Assembly: GCA_033032865.1 (NCBI GenBank)
Contig: JAWHQI010000019.1
Coordinates: 10,830,001-10,894,000 of the forward strand
Length of the DNA: 64,000 bases
Direction of reading: 5' to 3'
DNA from: Dactylorhiza incarnata
Lineage: Eukaryota; Streptophyta; Magnoliopsida; Asparagales; Orchidaceae
Part shown: positions 45,541 through 59,614 of the stretch, piece after piece
How positions within the stretch are numbered: the first letter of the stretch is position 1
Layout: every line of letters begins with the position of its first letter
Translations under genes and position numbers: made by a program
The notes under the pieces: model-generated
The model's input: only the letters and a program-made list of their open reading frames with translations
The model's database searches: none
Told to the model about the DNA's origin: nothing

Positions 45541-46492
45541 ACATCCGACCCTCCCCCTTCATCTTCTTCCTCCAGCCAATGGCTGGGATTTGCCCGTGCT
45601 GGGCCACCTTGCTTCTCCATTTCCCGGCCACCTGGTGGCCACCACGGCCGGCCACCACCTCCACCACCTTCGTGGTGGTCGGGGCTACTACTTCCCGGCG
45701 ACATGGCGGCCGGAGGAGGTGTTTTTCGGCGAACTAGCATGGCCTAAAATCACCCAAAAACCATGATTTTGAGATTTTGATTCTGACCCAATTGAGCCCG
45801 AACCTTCAAATAAAATAGATAGGAAGCTAGCATAGAGGGAGAGGAGGAGAAACGAACCTAATATGGAGCTTGGCGGTGGCGGCGGCGGCGGTTGGCCATG
45901 GAAATGCTCCTCTCCGGCGACCTTGCCCATTTCCTCCATTCTCCACCAAAAGCTTCGATCCAAAGGTCGATTTCGACTGCTTGCCAGCTTCTGAAGCTAA
46001 TGAGATGGTCAAATGGGAGTGTGGAGGAGAGTATAAGGGAGTTTGAACTAAGAGGCCCACGTTTTTGGTGTTTTGGCCAACCAATCAGCTGTACACCTGC
46101 CCCTCTGCCCTATTCTCAAGTGCCCAGCAATCACCCAAGGCCCTAGGCTGATTGAGATGGAGTGTGTGGGGGGGGGGGGGGGGGCAAAGCTTTATCAATC
46201 CTCTTTTTGTCCCCTCTTTCTCTCTCCTCCTTTGCTTTTTTAATGAATCATGCACACATGTGACATTTGCCCTTCATAACCAGGTTCCATATGGTATTAA
46301 TTTGATGAAGATATTTGCTGGGGTCACTTGGTTTGAGCTTGGTTCAAGTGTATGAGGGTTAAGTCACTTATTTTGGGCTATGTTGACCATGATTGACCTA
46401 GGGTTGACTTTGGTCAACAAGGTGAGTGGGTTGACCCCACTTGGGGGTCATGGGTCCCTTAACATCACCCAACATTGGTTGGTCCATGGTGG

Positions 46493-49400
46493 TGTAAGGT
46501 CTCTTTTTCCAAAACCTGCTCGGGTACTTGAAAACTCGAACCTCTCCCGTATCGCACGGTTGAGGTGGACCTTCGCCCAGAATCGCTGCCTTGCGGTGTC
46601 ACCAACACTCGGGTTGGCTAACACCGCTCAGCACCAACCCTGCCGGCTATACGATCACAAGTAAAATATGCAAAAAGTAAGTACATAAAAGAAGGCATGT
46701 CCACAATCACAGCATCATATAAATAAATATAATGGAAACAGAAATTCCAAAAGAGATGTACAACTAAAGGGGCTTAAGCCTGATACATAAGCAAAGTAAT
46801 GTACTATCTCGCTCTCTCTACATCATGCGGAAGTCTACAACAAAATCTGCCAAAAGCGGAAGTCTAACTATCTAATCATCAACCTGTGGCGTCATGGTAG
46901 TGCGCTGCATCTGCTGCTCAGGTCCTGCCATCTCGTCCTGCTGCGCGCGGGACAACTCCGTCTCCTCAGACTCCTGCGGTCACACCGACCATTAGTCATA
47001 AAGACTAAGTCATTTTGTCCTCGCCTCCCTCCACGACTCCTAGGCACCGAGCGGGAGGAAGAAGCGGAGGACAAACAAGGGGTAAACAAGAAGGTGGTGA
47101 CATGGCACTATTCTAGCAGGTATAAGTAAAGCAATAAAATCTAGCTAGCAGTATAGTGCAGGTATAAGGCAGTAAAGTAGAGCAATGAAATAAGCAGTAA
47201 ATAGGAAGAAAATGCAGTGCAGTAAGTAAATCTAGGCTACCATCACAGATTCGTACCTTAACTTATATGAACGCCCATACGACATATAAGTTAAGATGTC
47301 CAGGTAACCTATCATATAAAAGAGCCCATACTAATTTATATGATGGGGGTATGCTAATGTGTATGTTATGCTATGCTATGGTTATGATGATTTAATGAAT
47401 TTATGCAATGTGACTCACCCACACGACTCTATGCGCACAGACCTTTATAGTTCCCAATTTGTTTGAAAGGAAGCCAACCTTTCGGGTACCGACCGTCGTG
47501 GCTCACGGTGGTAGTGGATCGGGGACTCCACATCCTAGGCGGGTATAGTCACTACCAAGCCTAGACCTCATGTACGCCTCAACGCTAAGAACACAACAGC
47601 GGAGCTCCTGCGTACTCTTGCTAGAATCCACCAGACTTTAAGGTCGGGGTGGGTTATTAGGGATCGTCCTCCAGACCGCGGTACTCAAACTTACCGGCCC
47701 TCTAAACCTCACCCTCACCTGAGTCAACGTACTACCGTCGGTGACACGACTAGCCTAGTACCGAAGACTTGCCACTATTTGAATAAGTAATAGGTGTTAA
47801 CATGTCCACCCGAGCTTCCATCTCAGGGACTAACACACCAGCTGATCCAACCCATCTCCTTACCGGAGGAGGTCCATACCAGCCTGCATACCCACTTAGG
47901 CTACTCTTGCCTACAATTTAGTTCGTGTTATATTTAGGGTGAATCTTGGACTTCCCGCGGTGTACTCCGTAAGGGGCCCCTAACGGTACTACAGATCAAT
48001 GGGCTCAACCCCACAATCCTCTTCAAGACAATTACTTTAGTTGGTGATTAATGTTTGGTACACCCTTCATCATTTCATATAGTTAAAGTGACTTAGTTCA
48101 TCTCCCGTCCCACCCAATCGGGTTTGATGTACCTCCATTCCTTCTAAATTAACTCTAGCACCACCCCACAAGTAACCCTAGGGTTGACCCTCCTTGAAAG
48201 ATGGTGTGCTACAACCCATTTACTGATTGGGTATACCTCCTAAACACTACTTAGGAGTCTGAATTGTCTAAAATTCAAAATTCTGTTTTTACTAAATGCA
48301 GACCACAAATTTGAACTATCCATCAACCCCATAAGGGAACCCTTCTAAATACTCATCACCAAGGTCTCTACTAATTATCCACGGTTTTCACTGACCTTTA
48401 TAGGGTATGTTCCAATTTCCATAATTTTCCATATTAAATTGGTATTTAATATAATTTCAAGTAGTTAAGGCCTTAAGTCACATTACACATGAACTACCCT
48501 CAAAATGATTCTTCATGCTACTTGAGAATTATCAATAAGACAATATTCCATATCATGGTGGTTCACTGAGTATCATGACCCTAGGATGTCATTTAGCCTA
48601 CTATATCATCATAATTGTATAATTACCAAAATGCCACTTTAATTAGGAAAAATAGTATTTCACTTCTGAAAATTCTCCAAAAATTACCAAGTGTCCAAAT
48701 GGGGACCTAGAGTCCTCAGCCAAATTATTGTGTCATTACCATGTGATATGTTATTTTACAATGATTAAACATTCAAAGGTAGCAATTACCAATTTCTACA
48801 TGAGGTACTTGAAATATAATTCAACTAGCCTCCACATAATTATCATGGGCATATATTAACCTAAAACTACAGATAACCAAGTATCACATCATTGCCCCAT
48901 GATTTGATATTTTAAAAAGATTAAATACTCATAAGGATGTAAAATCCACTTTCTACATGAGGTACATGAAATATAATTCTTCAAGCTTCCAAATAATTAC
49001 CATGGGCATATAATAGCATTAAATGACAGATAACCAAGTTTCACAATTTATCCCAATGATTTGGCATTTATCAAAATTAATTTCCCTTAAGCTAGCAAGT
49101 ACTTAGAATTTCCTACACAAGGAATAATACTTCAATAAATCATAAAAAAATTACTATATTCCATTTTCATCCCTAATTAGCCACTGATAGAGTTTCAACA
49201 CCATACAAGGTCCTATGACCATGCTTTTCATTTTATTAGGGAAAGGGTGGCTATTTCATTTACTAGGAAGAAAAATACTTAAATACCTCTAAAAATTCTC
49301 AATAAATTAACTAAGTTATTTTATGCTCCTACAAACATATCTCCAAAGTTCTGAGCCAAGGAAAGAACATTTGCTCCCATGCCCTTCACAAGTCTCACTT

Positions 49401-51394
49401 TGCACCCTTAAGGGCTTACCCTTAGGGTTTTAGGTCACACCACCCTAATGGATCCAAATGGACCATTAGGGTGTGACACAAGCATTAGTATACCCATACC
49501 CACATATCCAACATGATGGGAGGAGGCTAACACACTCAACTCCTCAAAATGACCTAAACCCTAATTTGACCCTTAAAGGCCCTCATTAGGGTTCCCAATT
49601 TTCCTTATCAAATCAAGTCCAAATGGAGTGAAATTTTAGGTAGGCACTACTCATGCACCAAAGAGTATGCCACCAAAGTTTGGTGTCATTTGGACACCAT
49701 ATGCTCCAAAAATCAACTTAATTTAAATATCATAACTACCACAAAAACCCTAGGTAAAAGTGTCCACCAAGGGCTGCCCCTTTGGCAGGGGGTGCCCCTA
49801 GGGTATACCAACCCATGGTTAAAAGAACAGCTCCAAATCTTGAAGGGTTTGACCTAGGTAATTTTTCTAATGGACTGACCTAGTGTAGGACCAGTCCTAG
49901 TAAAACAGCTCCCTAGGGAGCTGTAGGTACCAAATGACCTAAACCAAGGCCATATGAAAGTTAAGACCAAGGCCTACAACTTTCATGTTGGGCACTTTTT
50001 CTAAATTAGCCATTAAGTGGCCTTAATTTTTATTTGAAGTTGACTGAATAAAATAGGTAGAAATCTAATGATATCAATTAAATAATTAAAGGATAAATAG
50101 GGCTCTGCACGAATCTTGGTGCAAATCCAACCCTCCTCCCTCATCTTCTTCCTTCCGCCGACGGCTGGGATTGCACCGTCCTGGGCCGACTTCCTCCCCC
50201 ATTGCCCGGCCACCTGGTGGCCTCCACGGCCGGCCACCACCGCCACCACCTTCGTGGTGGTGGGGCTACAACTCCCGGCGACATGGCGGCCGGAGGGGGG
50301 GTTTTCCGGCGAGCCTGGGTGGCCTAATTTGAGCCGATTTCCATGAAATCGATGAATGGATTCGGGCTCAATTGAGCCCGATCCTTCAATCTCTTGTGAT
50401 GAGAAGCTAGCATGAGGGGAGGGGAGGAGAAACGAACCCTTGCTGGTGCGTGGCGGCGGCTCCGGCGGCGGTTGGCCATGGAAAATCCTTGCTCCGGTGA
50501 TCCCGCTCCCGAACTCGTTTCTTCAGCTAAAGCTTCGCTCCAGATGTTGTTTTCGTCTGCTCTCAGTGCTCTGAAGCTAATGGGATGGCTAGAATGAAGT
50601 GAGGAGGGCTCCTTGGTTGGTTTTGAACTTGAGCCTCCTCGGTTCTCCCATGGATGCCACCCTCCTGCAGCTGCCAGCCTCCTTGCTTCCATCTGGGTCA
50701 AGGTCAGACCCCCAGCAATCAGGGAAGGGTCCAAGACTGATTGGGGGGGGGGGGGAGGAGTGTAGAGGAGGGGAATGCTTTTAGCCTTTTGCTTTATGCT
50801 TTAACCTTTTCGATCAACTTTTGGTCCCCCCCCCCCTCCATTGATTTAATCATGCTCAATGTGTAGTTCAGTCTAGGGCTGATGGCAAGGCCTAAGGTCC
50901 ATGGTGGGGCTCCAATTGGTTCAATTTAATCAAAGGGTGTAGATTTAACCAAAATTGGATAAAGTTTGACTTTGGTCAATTGGGGTCAATTGGTCCCACC
51001 CTGATGGGTCTTTTGGGTCCAATGAGTTCCTTAAAGTGTTTAGAGTGTGGTAGTAAGGTCAATTTGAACATTTGAGGGTCAATTGAATCCTAATTGACTT
51101 AGTTTGGTTAAAGTTGACCTATAGTTGACTTTGGTCAATTTCATGCAATTGGGTCCCACCCAAGTGCAATTTCTATGGTTAAGGTCTTCCTCAGTGGTTA
51201 GGGTGGTACGGGGGAGGTCAATTTGGTGAATTGAGGGTCAATTGGCCTAAGGGAGTGGTATTGGGCTATGTTGATTTTGTGCCCTTGGTGTGCACTTAGC
51301 ACACTCCACTTGGCCCAAGGGCCTTAGTGGCCACTCTGCACACCACCCATGCCCTAACACCATCTAGGGGTCTAGAAGGACTGGGGATGTTACA
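46493..51394 (-). mobile_element. 3' LTR of C2
   Basis: 4902 bp, collinear with 54704-59614 at high identity. Landmarks are ctcgggtacttgaaaactcg near the left end, a leader-like stretch with ggccaccacggcc (50200-50300), G and C homopolymers near 50742 and 50828, and the gatgttaca end. Confidence 0.93.
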
Positions 51395-54300
51395 AATCCC
51401 AATAAACAAAAGAAATATTTCGTCCTCAAAATTTAGGTTTGGGTCTACGGGTTGCAAGTACTTATAAGAGTAAAGGATTTCAAAGACGATTAATTTGCAC
51501 CCGAGGTGAAGAGTTCCGGGAAACATTGTTGCATGAAGTCCAAGGGCACCCAGCTGTGCTCCTCTTGCCCATGATTGAACTATTATAATCGGACATCAGA
51601 ATCTCCTTCCACGGAAGAACTCGGACCTCTACTATATGAGAACTCAAACTGGAGCAACATTCTTTACCAAAATTTCTCATTGCACTTCTACTATTACTTG
51701 CTAAGATTGTCGGCAATATTCCCACTAGGGGTTAATTGAAGGTTTAACCCGCCGCTCAGACCATCGTGCCATTAATCACAATGCGGGTTCTACTTGCTCC
51801 ATCCCGGTAATAAATCAGAATTAGACGCTTCAAAGAAATCAAAACAAGCTAACCAGGCGCGGGTGTTATCAAAATCACTACACTCCCCGAAGGAGGATCT
51901 ACCTGAAATACCTAAGAACTTACCGAGTTAATTTATATTATCATGCCGCGCTAGATGGCACCAAAAACCTTCGAGTTCAACTTAACTTCATAAGGTTACA
52001 TTCGCGAACCATGCTTATTTAATACTCTGCTCATAAATCGATTAGCCAGGACGTGACCATTTAACCAACCGTCATTGTCTATGTTGATCCTTCACTATAC
52101 GACTCTCTTACACGTAGGTGTTCAGCACCACCTACACCAAGAGACCTTATCCCTTAACATATGTGGTCTCGGCTGATAAACCGTTTCCGACTCCGCGGAT
52201 ACAAGGTCAGGTTTATCAGCTACAAAACAATAACATAAACCTTGATTACACTTGGACCATAGTCTCTTATGTCCTACGAATGTTACACGAGGTTAACGCT
52301 TCTACACGTTAAATAAATGTAGATATCTTCCAAGCTTTTCTTGAGGAACATACGTCTGTAGTTTAATATGATGTTCGTGAAATGACTCCCATCTACTTTC
52401 CATATCCATTGGTTCATAACTCACGAGGGTAAAACCCCTTTTTATCATGACAAGTTTTGGCACACAAAGATTTCAACAAGAAGGGTGACTCATTAAAACC
52501 CATTAATCCTCGAGAAATTCCACCATTTATAACTGAAAATCAAACTTGTCTCCCTTATTCCTGAATCTTCCTAACTGAGGTTATAAATTTTGGAGAAATC
52601 GTAAATTTCCGGTTCTTAAGATCGGAGGATTGTATGTAGATTATATATCTTCAATATATCATTCGACAAATTTCACTTTAGATTTCCAATAACGGGTGGG
52701 CTAAACTTTCAAAGACAAGAGGTCTCATCTCACTTATGCTATAAATTATGAATTAAAGATTTCATCATAACGACCCTTCTCACAGTTATGTCATCCAAAA
52801 ATTACGTCGCTACGTATCATCAAGTAAAGTTAACAATCTTAAGCGGGAGTTGATAGAAACGGCACTAATCAATCGTTTTAACTCCACATTCCTCAATATT
52901 TCAAAACATGACGGTCGTTGTCATCTTTCCCGAGATCTGAACATAGTAAGATTCTCCATCTTAGCCCTAAATAGTTTATACCATCGTATTACCAGGTCCA
53001 AAGAGTCACCCTCCTAAGCTCTCTGGTGGTGCATAAACCAACTCTAAGAGTAAAATGATCTTAACTAAATTTTCACCAAGGAGAGGGCTTGAATTTTAAT
53101 TAGAAATACTATCTGAAAATTACCCTTGAAAGTCTTGGAGTGCAAGAAACTCTAGTTGTAATCTTTACTTGCGAAAATTTGATTTCAACTTTCAAAATTC
53201 CATGATGTGACACATTTATCCCAAGCTACTAAACCTGGCATTCTTTCTTGTTTTCAATACTTGACTAAATCGAGACATTTGTTCGGACATCAATGATTAT
53301 TAATTGTTTGGATAACTCTACAACTCGATGACTCGAGGTTGAGAAGGTGTATTTACAACAATACACCAGCGAGTTTGTTACGATAAACTGATTATTTCTT
53401 ATGGTCATGAGAACTTATAGCTCAGTCTTACTTCTATCCAATCTAAATCTCACTTGGTCCTGCACTGAATTTGCCGCTTATGACATCCTTCCCTTGTGAC
53501 CGGTAAGAGCTTGATGACCAAACGTCCTTATAAAAGACAAGACAACATTGCTTGGATCAGGAAGTCAGTGGAATTCCCTAAATTCTTAACCTGACTTTCT
53601 TGATTCCGAGAGTCTTATGCCCATACACTGGACAACCCTTTACGTATAATCAATTGATTAGCAAGTTGATCGCTTTTGCCGGCTTAGAATCATCCTTAGG
53701 GCAATAAGATGAGTATATGCTCACTCTTGAAGTGTACCATTCACTTAACTTGTCAATAAAACTATAGCGATCCCAACTTGGTATAAACAATCCCTGCTTT
53801 TTAAGGTGAAGTAATTCTCCAAGGGTCTCAAACCTCTAAGGAGGGTTGGTCCATAACTCAAAAGTGTATGAATAAGATCTCGTCATCACCTGAGTATCAT
53901 TGAATACTCCAAAACTCGAGATTACTACGAAAATGTCATAACCTTTTCTAAACAAAGTGTAGGGGGTAATCCAAGTCGGTATTTTATTGGCCCAATAAAC
54001 AAAATGATAAGCCCCTACCGATTTTGGCTAAGTCTCTTCAATACTTCTACGGCATATTCATCTTACATACGTGCAAAAACTTTAGGGCATATAATCTCTG
54101 ACTTGGTGTTCCACCCTTAGACATAATGTCATGACAAAACTTAGGCTCCCAATGCTATAAATTATGCTAACTTTTCCGAGTTCCCTATATGATTAACTAG
54201 GAAAGGGGCCTTTTCAAAACAAAATATTCAAATTCCAATTCGACCGCTGGTATTTTATGGTGGTTGTCTCAACGTACTGTAATGGGAAGTATCAAGTTAT

Positions 54301-54703
54301 GGTAAGGGGTTATGCTTATGGGTCTTCTATTACTCTAAAGAAGACTACAGACACCCGATCTCCTCGAGATGGTCCTACCACTTGATAGTAAAGCGCAACC
54401 TTTAGCGTGAAAGTCTCAACGTCAAGACTTATACTAACTTCTTCCCTTAGCTACGTTGGGTAACTTTAACTTTCAACCCAAATCTAGACCCGAGGTCGTT
54501 CTTTAGACTAGGGTGCGTCACTAAATTGTCTAAGTAAGTCAAAATTTGACCTAACTTGCTGCTTAATGGACTATTTTATGTGATTTCATACATGGGCACA
54601 CCACAGCTTCCGCTGCATAGTTTGTCCGCAAACTACACTCGAGCGGGGTGACCCAGTATGTTGTGGACTGTTCTCTTATGATCGTTCGTTCAGTGATACC
54701 ATT
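51395..54703 (-). mobile_element. Noncoding internal domain of C2
   Basis: 3309 bp with no gag, protease, RT or integrase on either strand. At its 3' end (minus strand, about 51414-51450) a relic reads NFEDEIFL, the usual last residues of Tekay-type polyproteins, followed by a short AT/purine tract before the LTR. The same domain occurs in C1 (60110-63082). Small ORFs shared by both copies (e.g. 52118-52312 and 60829-61023) show no coding signature beyond shared descent. Confidence 0.88.
54691..54701 (-). other. Primer binding site of C2
   Basis: On the minus strand tggtatcactg stands two bases after the 5' LTR end, matching the tRNA-Met primer site for its first eight bases. This fixes the minus orientation. 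Confidence 0.8.
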
Positions 54704-57700
54704 TGTAAGGTCTCTTTTTCCAAAACCCGCTCGGGTACTTGAAAACTCGAACCTCTCCCGTATCGCACGGTTGAGGTGGACCTTCGCCCAGAATCGCTGC
54801 CTTGCGGTGTCACCAACACTCGGATTGGCTAACACCGCTCAGCACCAACCCTGCCGGCTATACGATCACAAGTAAAATATGCCAAAAAGTAAGTACATAA
54901 AAGAAGGCATGTCCACAATCACAGCATCATATAAATATATATAATGGAAACAGAAAATCCAAAAGAGATGTACAACTAAAGGGGCTTAAGCCCGATACAT
55001 AAGCAAAGTAATGTACTATCTCGCTCTCTCTACATCATGCGGAAGTCTACAACAAAAGCTCCCAAAAGCGGAAGTCTAACTATCTAATCATCAACCTGTG
55101 GCGTCGTGGTAGTGCGCTGCATCTGCTGCTCAGGTCCTGCCATCTCGTCCTGCTGCGCGCGGGACAACTCTGTCTCCTCGGAATCTTGCGGTCACACCGA
55201 CCGTTAGTCATAAAGACTAAGTCGTTTTGTCCTCGCCTCCCTCCACGACTCCTAGGCACCGAGCGGGAGGAAGAAGCGGAGGAAAAATAATAGGTAAACA
55301 AGAAGGTGGTGACATGACACTATTCTAGCAGGTATAAGTAAAGCAATAAAATCTAGCTAGCAGTATAGTGCAGGTATAAGACAGTAAAGTAGAGCAATGA
55401 AATAAACAGTAAATATGAAGAAAATGCAGTGTAGTAAGTAAATCTAAGCTACCATCACAGATTCGTACCTTAACTTATATGAACGCCCATACGACATATA
55501 AGTTAAGATGTCCAGGTAACCCATCATATAAAAGAGCCCATACTAATTTATATGATGGGGGTATGCTAATGTGTATGTTATGCTATGCTATGGTTATGAT
55601 GTTTTAATGAATTTATGCAATGTGACTCACCCACACGACTCTATGCGCACAGACCTTTATAGTTCCCAATTTGTTTGAAAGGAAGCCAACCTTTCGGGTA
55701 CCGACCGTCGTGGCTCATGGTGGTAGTGGATCGGGCACTCCACATCCTAGGCAGGTATAGTCACTACCAAGCCTAGACCTCATGTACGCCTCAACGCTAA
55801 GAACACAACAGCGGAGCTCCTGCGTACTCTTGCTGGAATCCACCAGACTTTAAGGTCGGGGTGGGTTATTAGGGATCGTCCTCCAGACCACGGTACTCAA
55901 ACTTACCGGCACTCTAAACTTCACCCTCACCTGAGTCAATGTACAACCGTCGGTGACACGACTAGCCTAGTACCGAAGACTCGCCACTATTTGAATAAGT
56001 AATAGGTGTTAACATGTCCTCCCGAGCTTCCAGCTCAGGGACTAACACACCAGCTGATCCAACCCATCTCCTTCCCGGAGGAGGTCCATACCAGTCTGCA
56101 TACCCACTTAGGCTACTCTTGCCTACAATTTAGTTCGTGTTATATTTAGGGTGAATCTTGGACTTCCCGCGGTGTACTCCGTAAGGGGCCCCTAACGGTA
56201 CTACAGATCAATGGGCTCAACCCCACAATCCTCTTCAAGACAATTACTTTAGTTGGTGATTAATGTTTGGTTCACCCTTCATCATTTCATATAGTTAAAG
56301 TGACTTAGTTCATCTCCCGTCCCACCCAATCGGGTAGGACGTACCTCCATTCCTTCTACATTTACTCTAGCACCACCCCACAAGTAACCCTAGGGTTGAC
56401 CCTCCTTGAAAGATGGTGTGCTACAACCCATTTACTGATTGGGTATACCTCCTAAACACTACTTAGGGGTCTGAATTGTCTAAAACTCAAAATTCTGTTT
56501 TTACTAAACGAGACCACAAATTTGAACTATCCATCAACCCCATAAGGGAACCCTTCTAAATACTCATCACCAAGGTCTCTACTAATTATCCACGGTTCTC
56601 ACTGACCTTAATAGGGTATGTTCCAATTTCCATAATTTTCCATATTAAATTGGTATTTAATATAATTTCAAGTAGTTAAGGCCTTAAGTCACATTACACA
56701 TGAACTACCCTCAAAATGATTCTTCATGCTACTTGAGAATTATCAATAAGACAATATTCCATATCATGGTGGTTCACTGAGTATCATGACCCTAGGATGT
56801 CATTTGGCCTACTATATCATCATAATTGTATAATTACCAAAATGCCACTTTAATTAGGAAAAATAGTATTTCACTTCTGAAAATTCTCCAAAAATTACCA
56901 AGTGTCCAAATGGGGACCTAGAGTCCTCATCCAAATTATTGTTTCATTACCATGTGATTTGATATTTTACAATGATTAAACATTCAAAGGTAGCAATTAC
57001 CAATTTCTACATGAGGTACTTGAAATATAATTAAACCAACCTCCACATAATTATCATGGGCATATATTAACCTAAAACTACAGATAACCAAGTATCACAT
57101 CATTGCCCCATGATTTGATATTTTAAAAAGATTAAATACTCATAAGGATGTAAAATCCACTTTCTACATGAGGTACATGAAATATAATTTTACAAGCCTC
57201 TAAATAATTACCATGGGCATATAATAGCATTAAATGACAGATAACCAAGTTTCACAATTTATCCCCATGATTTGGCAATTATCAAAATTAATTTCCCTTA
57301 AGCTAGCAAGTACTTAGAATTTCATACACAAGGAATAATACTTCAATAAATCATAACAAAATTACTATAGTCCATTTTCAACCGTAATCAGCCACTGATA
57401 GAGTTTCAACACCATACAAGGTCCTATGACCATGTTTTTTATTTTATTAGGGAAAGGGTGGCTATTTCATTTACTAGGAAGAAAAATACTTAAATACCTC
57501 TAAAAATTCTCAATAAATTAACTAAGTCATTTTATTCTCCTACAAACATATCTCCAAAGTTCTGAGCCAAGGCAAGAACATTTTCTCCCATGCCCTCCAC
57601 AAGTCTCACTTTGCACCCTAAAGGGTTTACCCTTAGGGTTTTAGGTCACACCACCCAAATGGATCCAAATGGACCATTAGCGTGTGACACAAGCATTAGT

Positions 57701-59614
57701 ATACCCATACCCACATATCCAACATGATGGGAGGAGGCTAACACACTCAACTCCTCAAAATGACCTAAACCCTAATTTGACCCTTTAAGGCCCTCATTAG
57801 GGTTCCCAATTTTCCTTATCAAATCAACTCCAAATGGAGTGAAATTTTAGGTAGGCACTACTCATGCACCAAAGAGTATATCACCAAAGTTTGGTGTCAT
57901 TTGGACACAATATGCTCCAAAAATCAACTTAATTTAAATATCATAACTACCACAAAAACCCTAGGTAAAAGTGTCCACCAAGGGCTGCCCCTTTGGAAGG
58001 GGATGCTCCTAGGGTATACCAACCCATGGTTAAAAACACAGCTCTAAAGCTTGAAGGGTTTGACCTAGGTAATTTTTCTAATGGACTGACCTAGTGTAGG
58101 ACCAGTCCTAGTGAAACAGCTCCCTAGGGAGCGTTAGGTCACCAAATGACCTAAACTCAAAGCCATATGAAAGTTAAGACCAAGGCCTACAATTTTCATG
58201 TTGGGTACTTTTTCTAAATCAGCCATTAAGTGGCCTTAATGTCTATTTGAAGTTGACTGAATAAAATAGGCAGAAATCTAAAGATATCAATTAAATAATT
58301 AAAGGATAAATAGGGCTCTGCACGAATCTTGGCGCAAATCCAACCCTCCTTAATCTTCTTCCTTCAGCCGACGGCTGAGATTGCACCGTCATGGGCCGAC
58401 TTCCTCCCCCATTTCCCGGCCACCTGGTGGCCTCCACGGCCGGCCACCACCGCCACCACCGCCACCACCGCCACCACCTTCGTGGTGGTCGGGGCTACAA
58501 CTCCCGGCGACATGGCGGCCGGAGGGGGGGTTTCCGGCGAGCCTGGGTGGCTTGATTTGAGCCGATTTCCATGAAATCGACGAATGGATTCGGGCTCAAT
58601 TGAGCCCGATCCTTCAATCTCTTTTGATGAGAAGCTAGCATGAGGGGAGGGGAGGAGAAACGAACCATTGCTGGTGCGTGGCGGCGGCTCCGACGGCGGT
58701 TGGCCATGGAAAATCCTTGCTCCGGCGATCCCACTCCCGAACTCATTTCTTCAGCTAAAGCTTCTCTCCAGATGTTGTTTTCGTCTGCTCTCAGTGCTCT
58801 GAAGCTAATGGGATGGCTGGAATGAAGTGAGGAGGGCTCCTTGGTTGGTTTTGAACTTGATCCTGCTCGGTTCTCCTATGGATGCCACCCTCCTGCAGCT
58901 GCCAACCTCCTTGCTTCCATCTGGGTCAAGGTCAGACCCCCAGCAATCAGGGAAGGGTCCAAGACTGATTGGGGGGGGGGGGGGGAGGAGTGTAGAGGAG
59001 GGGAATTCTTTTAGCCTTTTGCTTTATGCTTTAACCTTTTTGATCAACTTTTGGTCCCCCCCCCCCTCCATTGATTTAATCATGCTCAATGTGTAGTTCA
59101 GTCTAGGGCTGATGGCAAGGCCTAAGGTCCATGGTGGGGCTCTAATTGGTTCAATTTAATCAAAGGGTGTAGATTTGACCAAAATTGGATAAAGTTTGAC
59201 TTTGGTCAATTGGTCCCACCCTGATGGGGCTTTTGGGTCCAATGAGTTCCTTAAAGTGTTTAGAGTGTGGTGGTAAGGTCAATTTGAACATTTGAGGGTC
59301 AATTGAATCCTAATTGACTTAGTTTGGTTAAAGTTGACCTATAGTTGACTTTGGTCAATTTCATGCAATTGGGTCCCACCCAAGTGCAATTTCCATGGTT
59401 AAGGTCTTCCTCAGTGGTTAGGGTGGTACGGGGGAGGTCAATTTGGTGAATTGAGGGTCAATTGGCCTAAGGGAGTGGTATTGGGCTATGTTGATTTTGT
59501 GCCCTTGGTGTGCACTTAGCACACTCCACTTGGCCCAAGAGCCTTAGTGGCCACTCTGCACACCACCCATGCCCTAACACCATCTAGGGGTCTAGAAGGA
59601 TTGGGGATGTTACA
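54704..59614 (-). mobile_element. 5' LTR of C2
   Basis: 4911 bp, partner of 46493-51394. It differs by small indels such as extra cacc-gccac units near 58450 and longer G tracts near 58971. Confidence 0.93.
58440..58485 (+). repeat. CCACCG microsatellite in the C2 5' LTR
   Basis: Several ccaccaccg units followed by ttcgtggtgg, so the run can fold back. The other LTR copies (50230, 45640) have fewer units. Confidence 0.8.

Larger units (their letters stand above)
46493..59614 (-). mobile_element. Complete LARD-like retrotransposon C2
   Basis: 13.1 kb with the target duplication ggtgg (46488-46492 and 59615-59619). Two LTRs of about 4.9 kb enclose a 3.3-kb region without gag or pol. The LTR ends are tgtaagg and gatgttaca on the plus strand. 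A primer site and a trace of the pol C-terminus mark it as a derivative of a chromovirus. The dimensions fit the LARD class (4-5-kb LTRs, about 3.5-kb noncoding interior), which needs proteins from another element to move. Confidence 0.92.

Noticed and set aside
52118..52312. A 64-codon ORF conserved at 60829-61023
   Set aside because: Both are copies of the same LARD interior; the similarity equals that of surrounding noncoding DNA and the ORF is on the strand opposite to the element.
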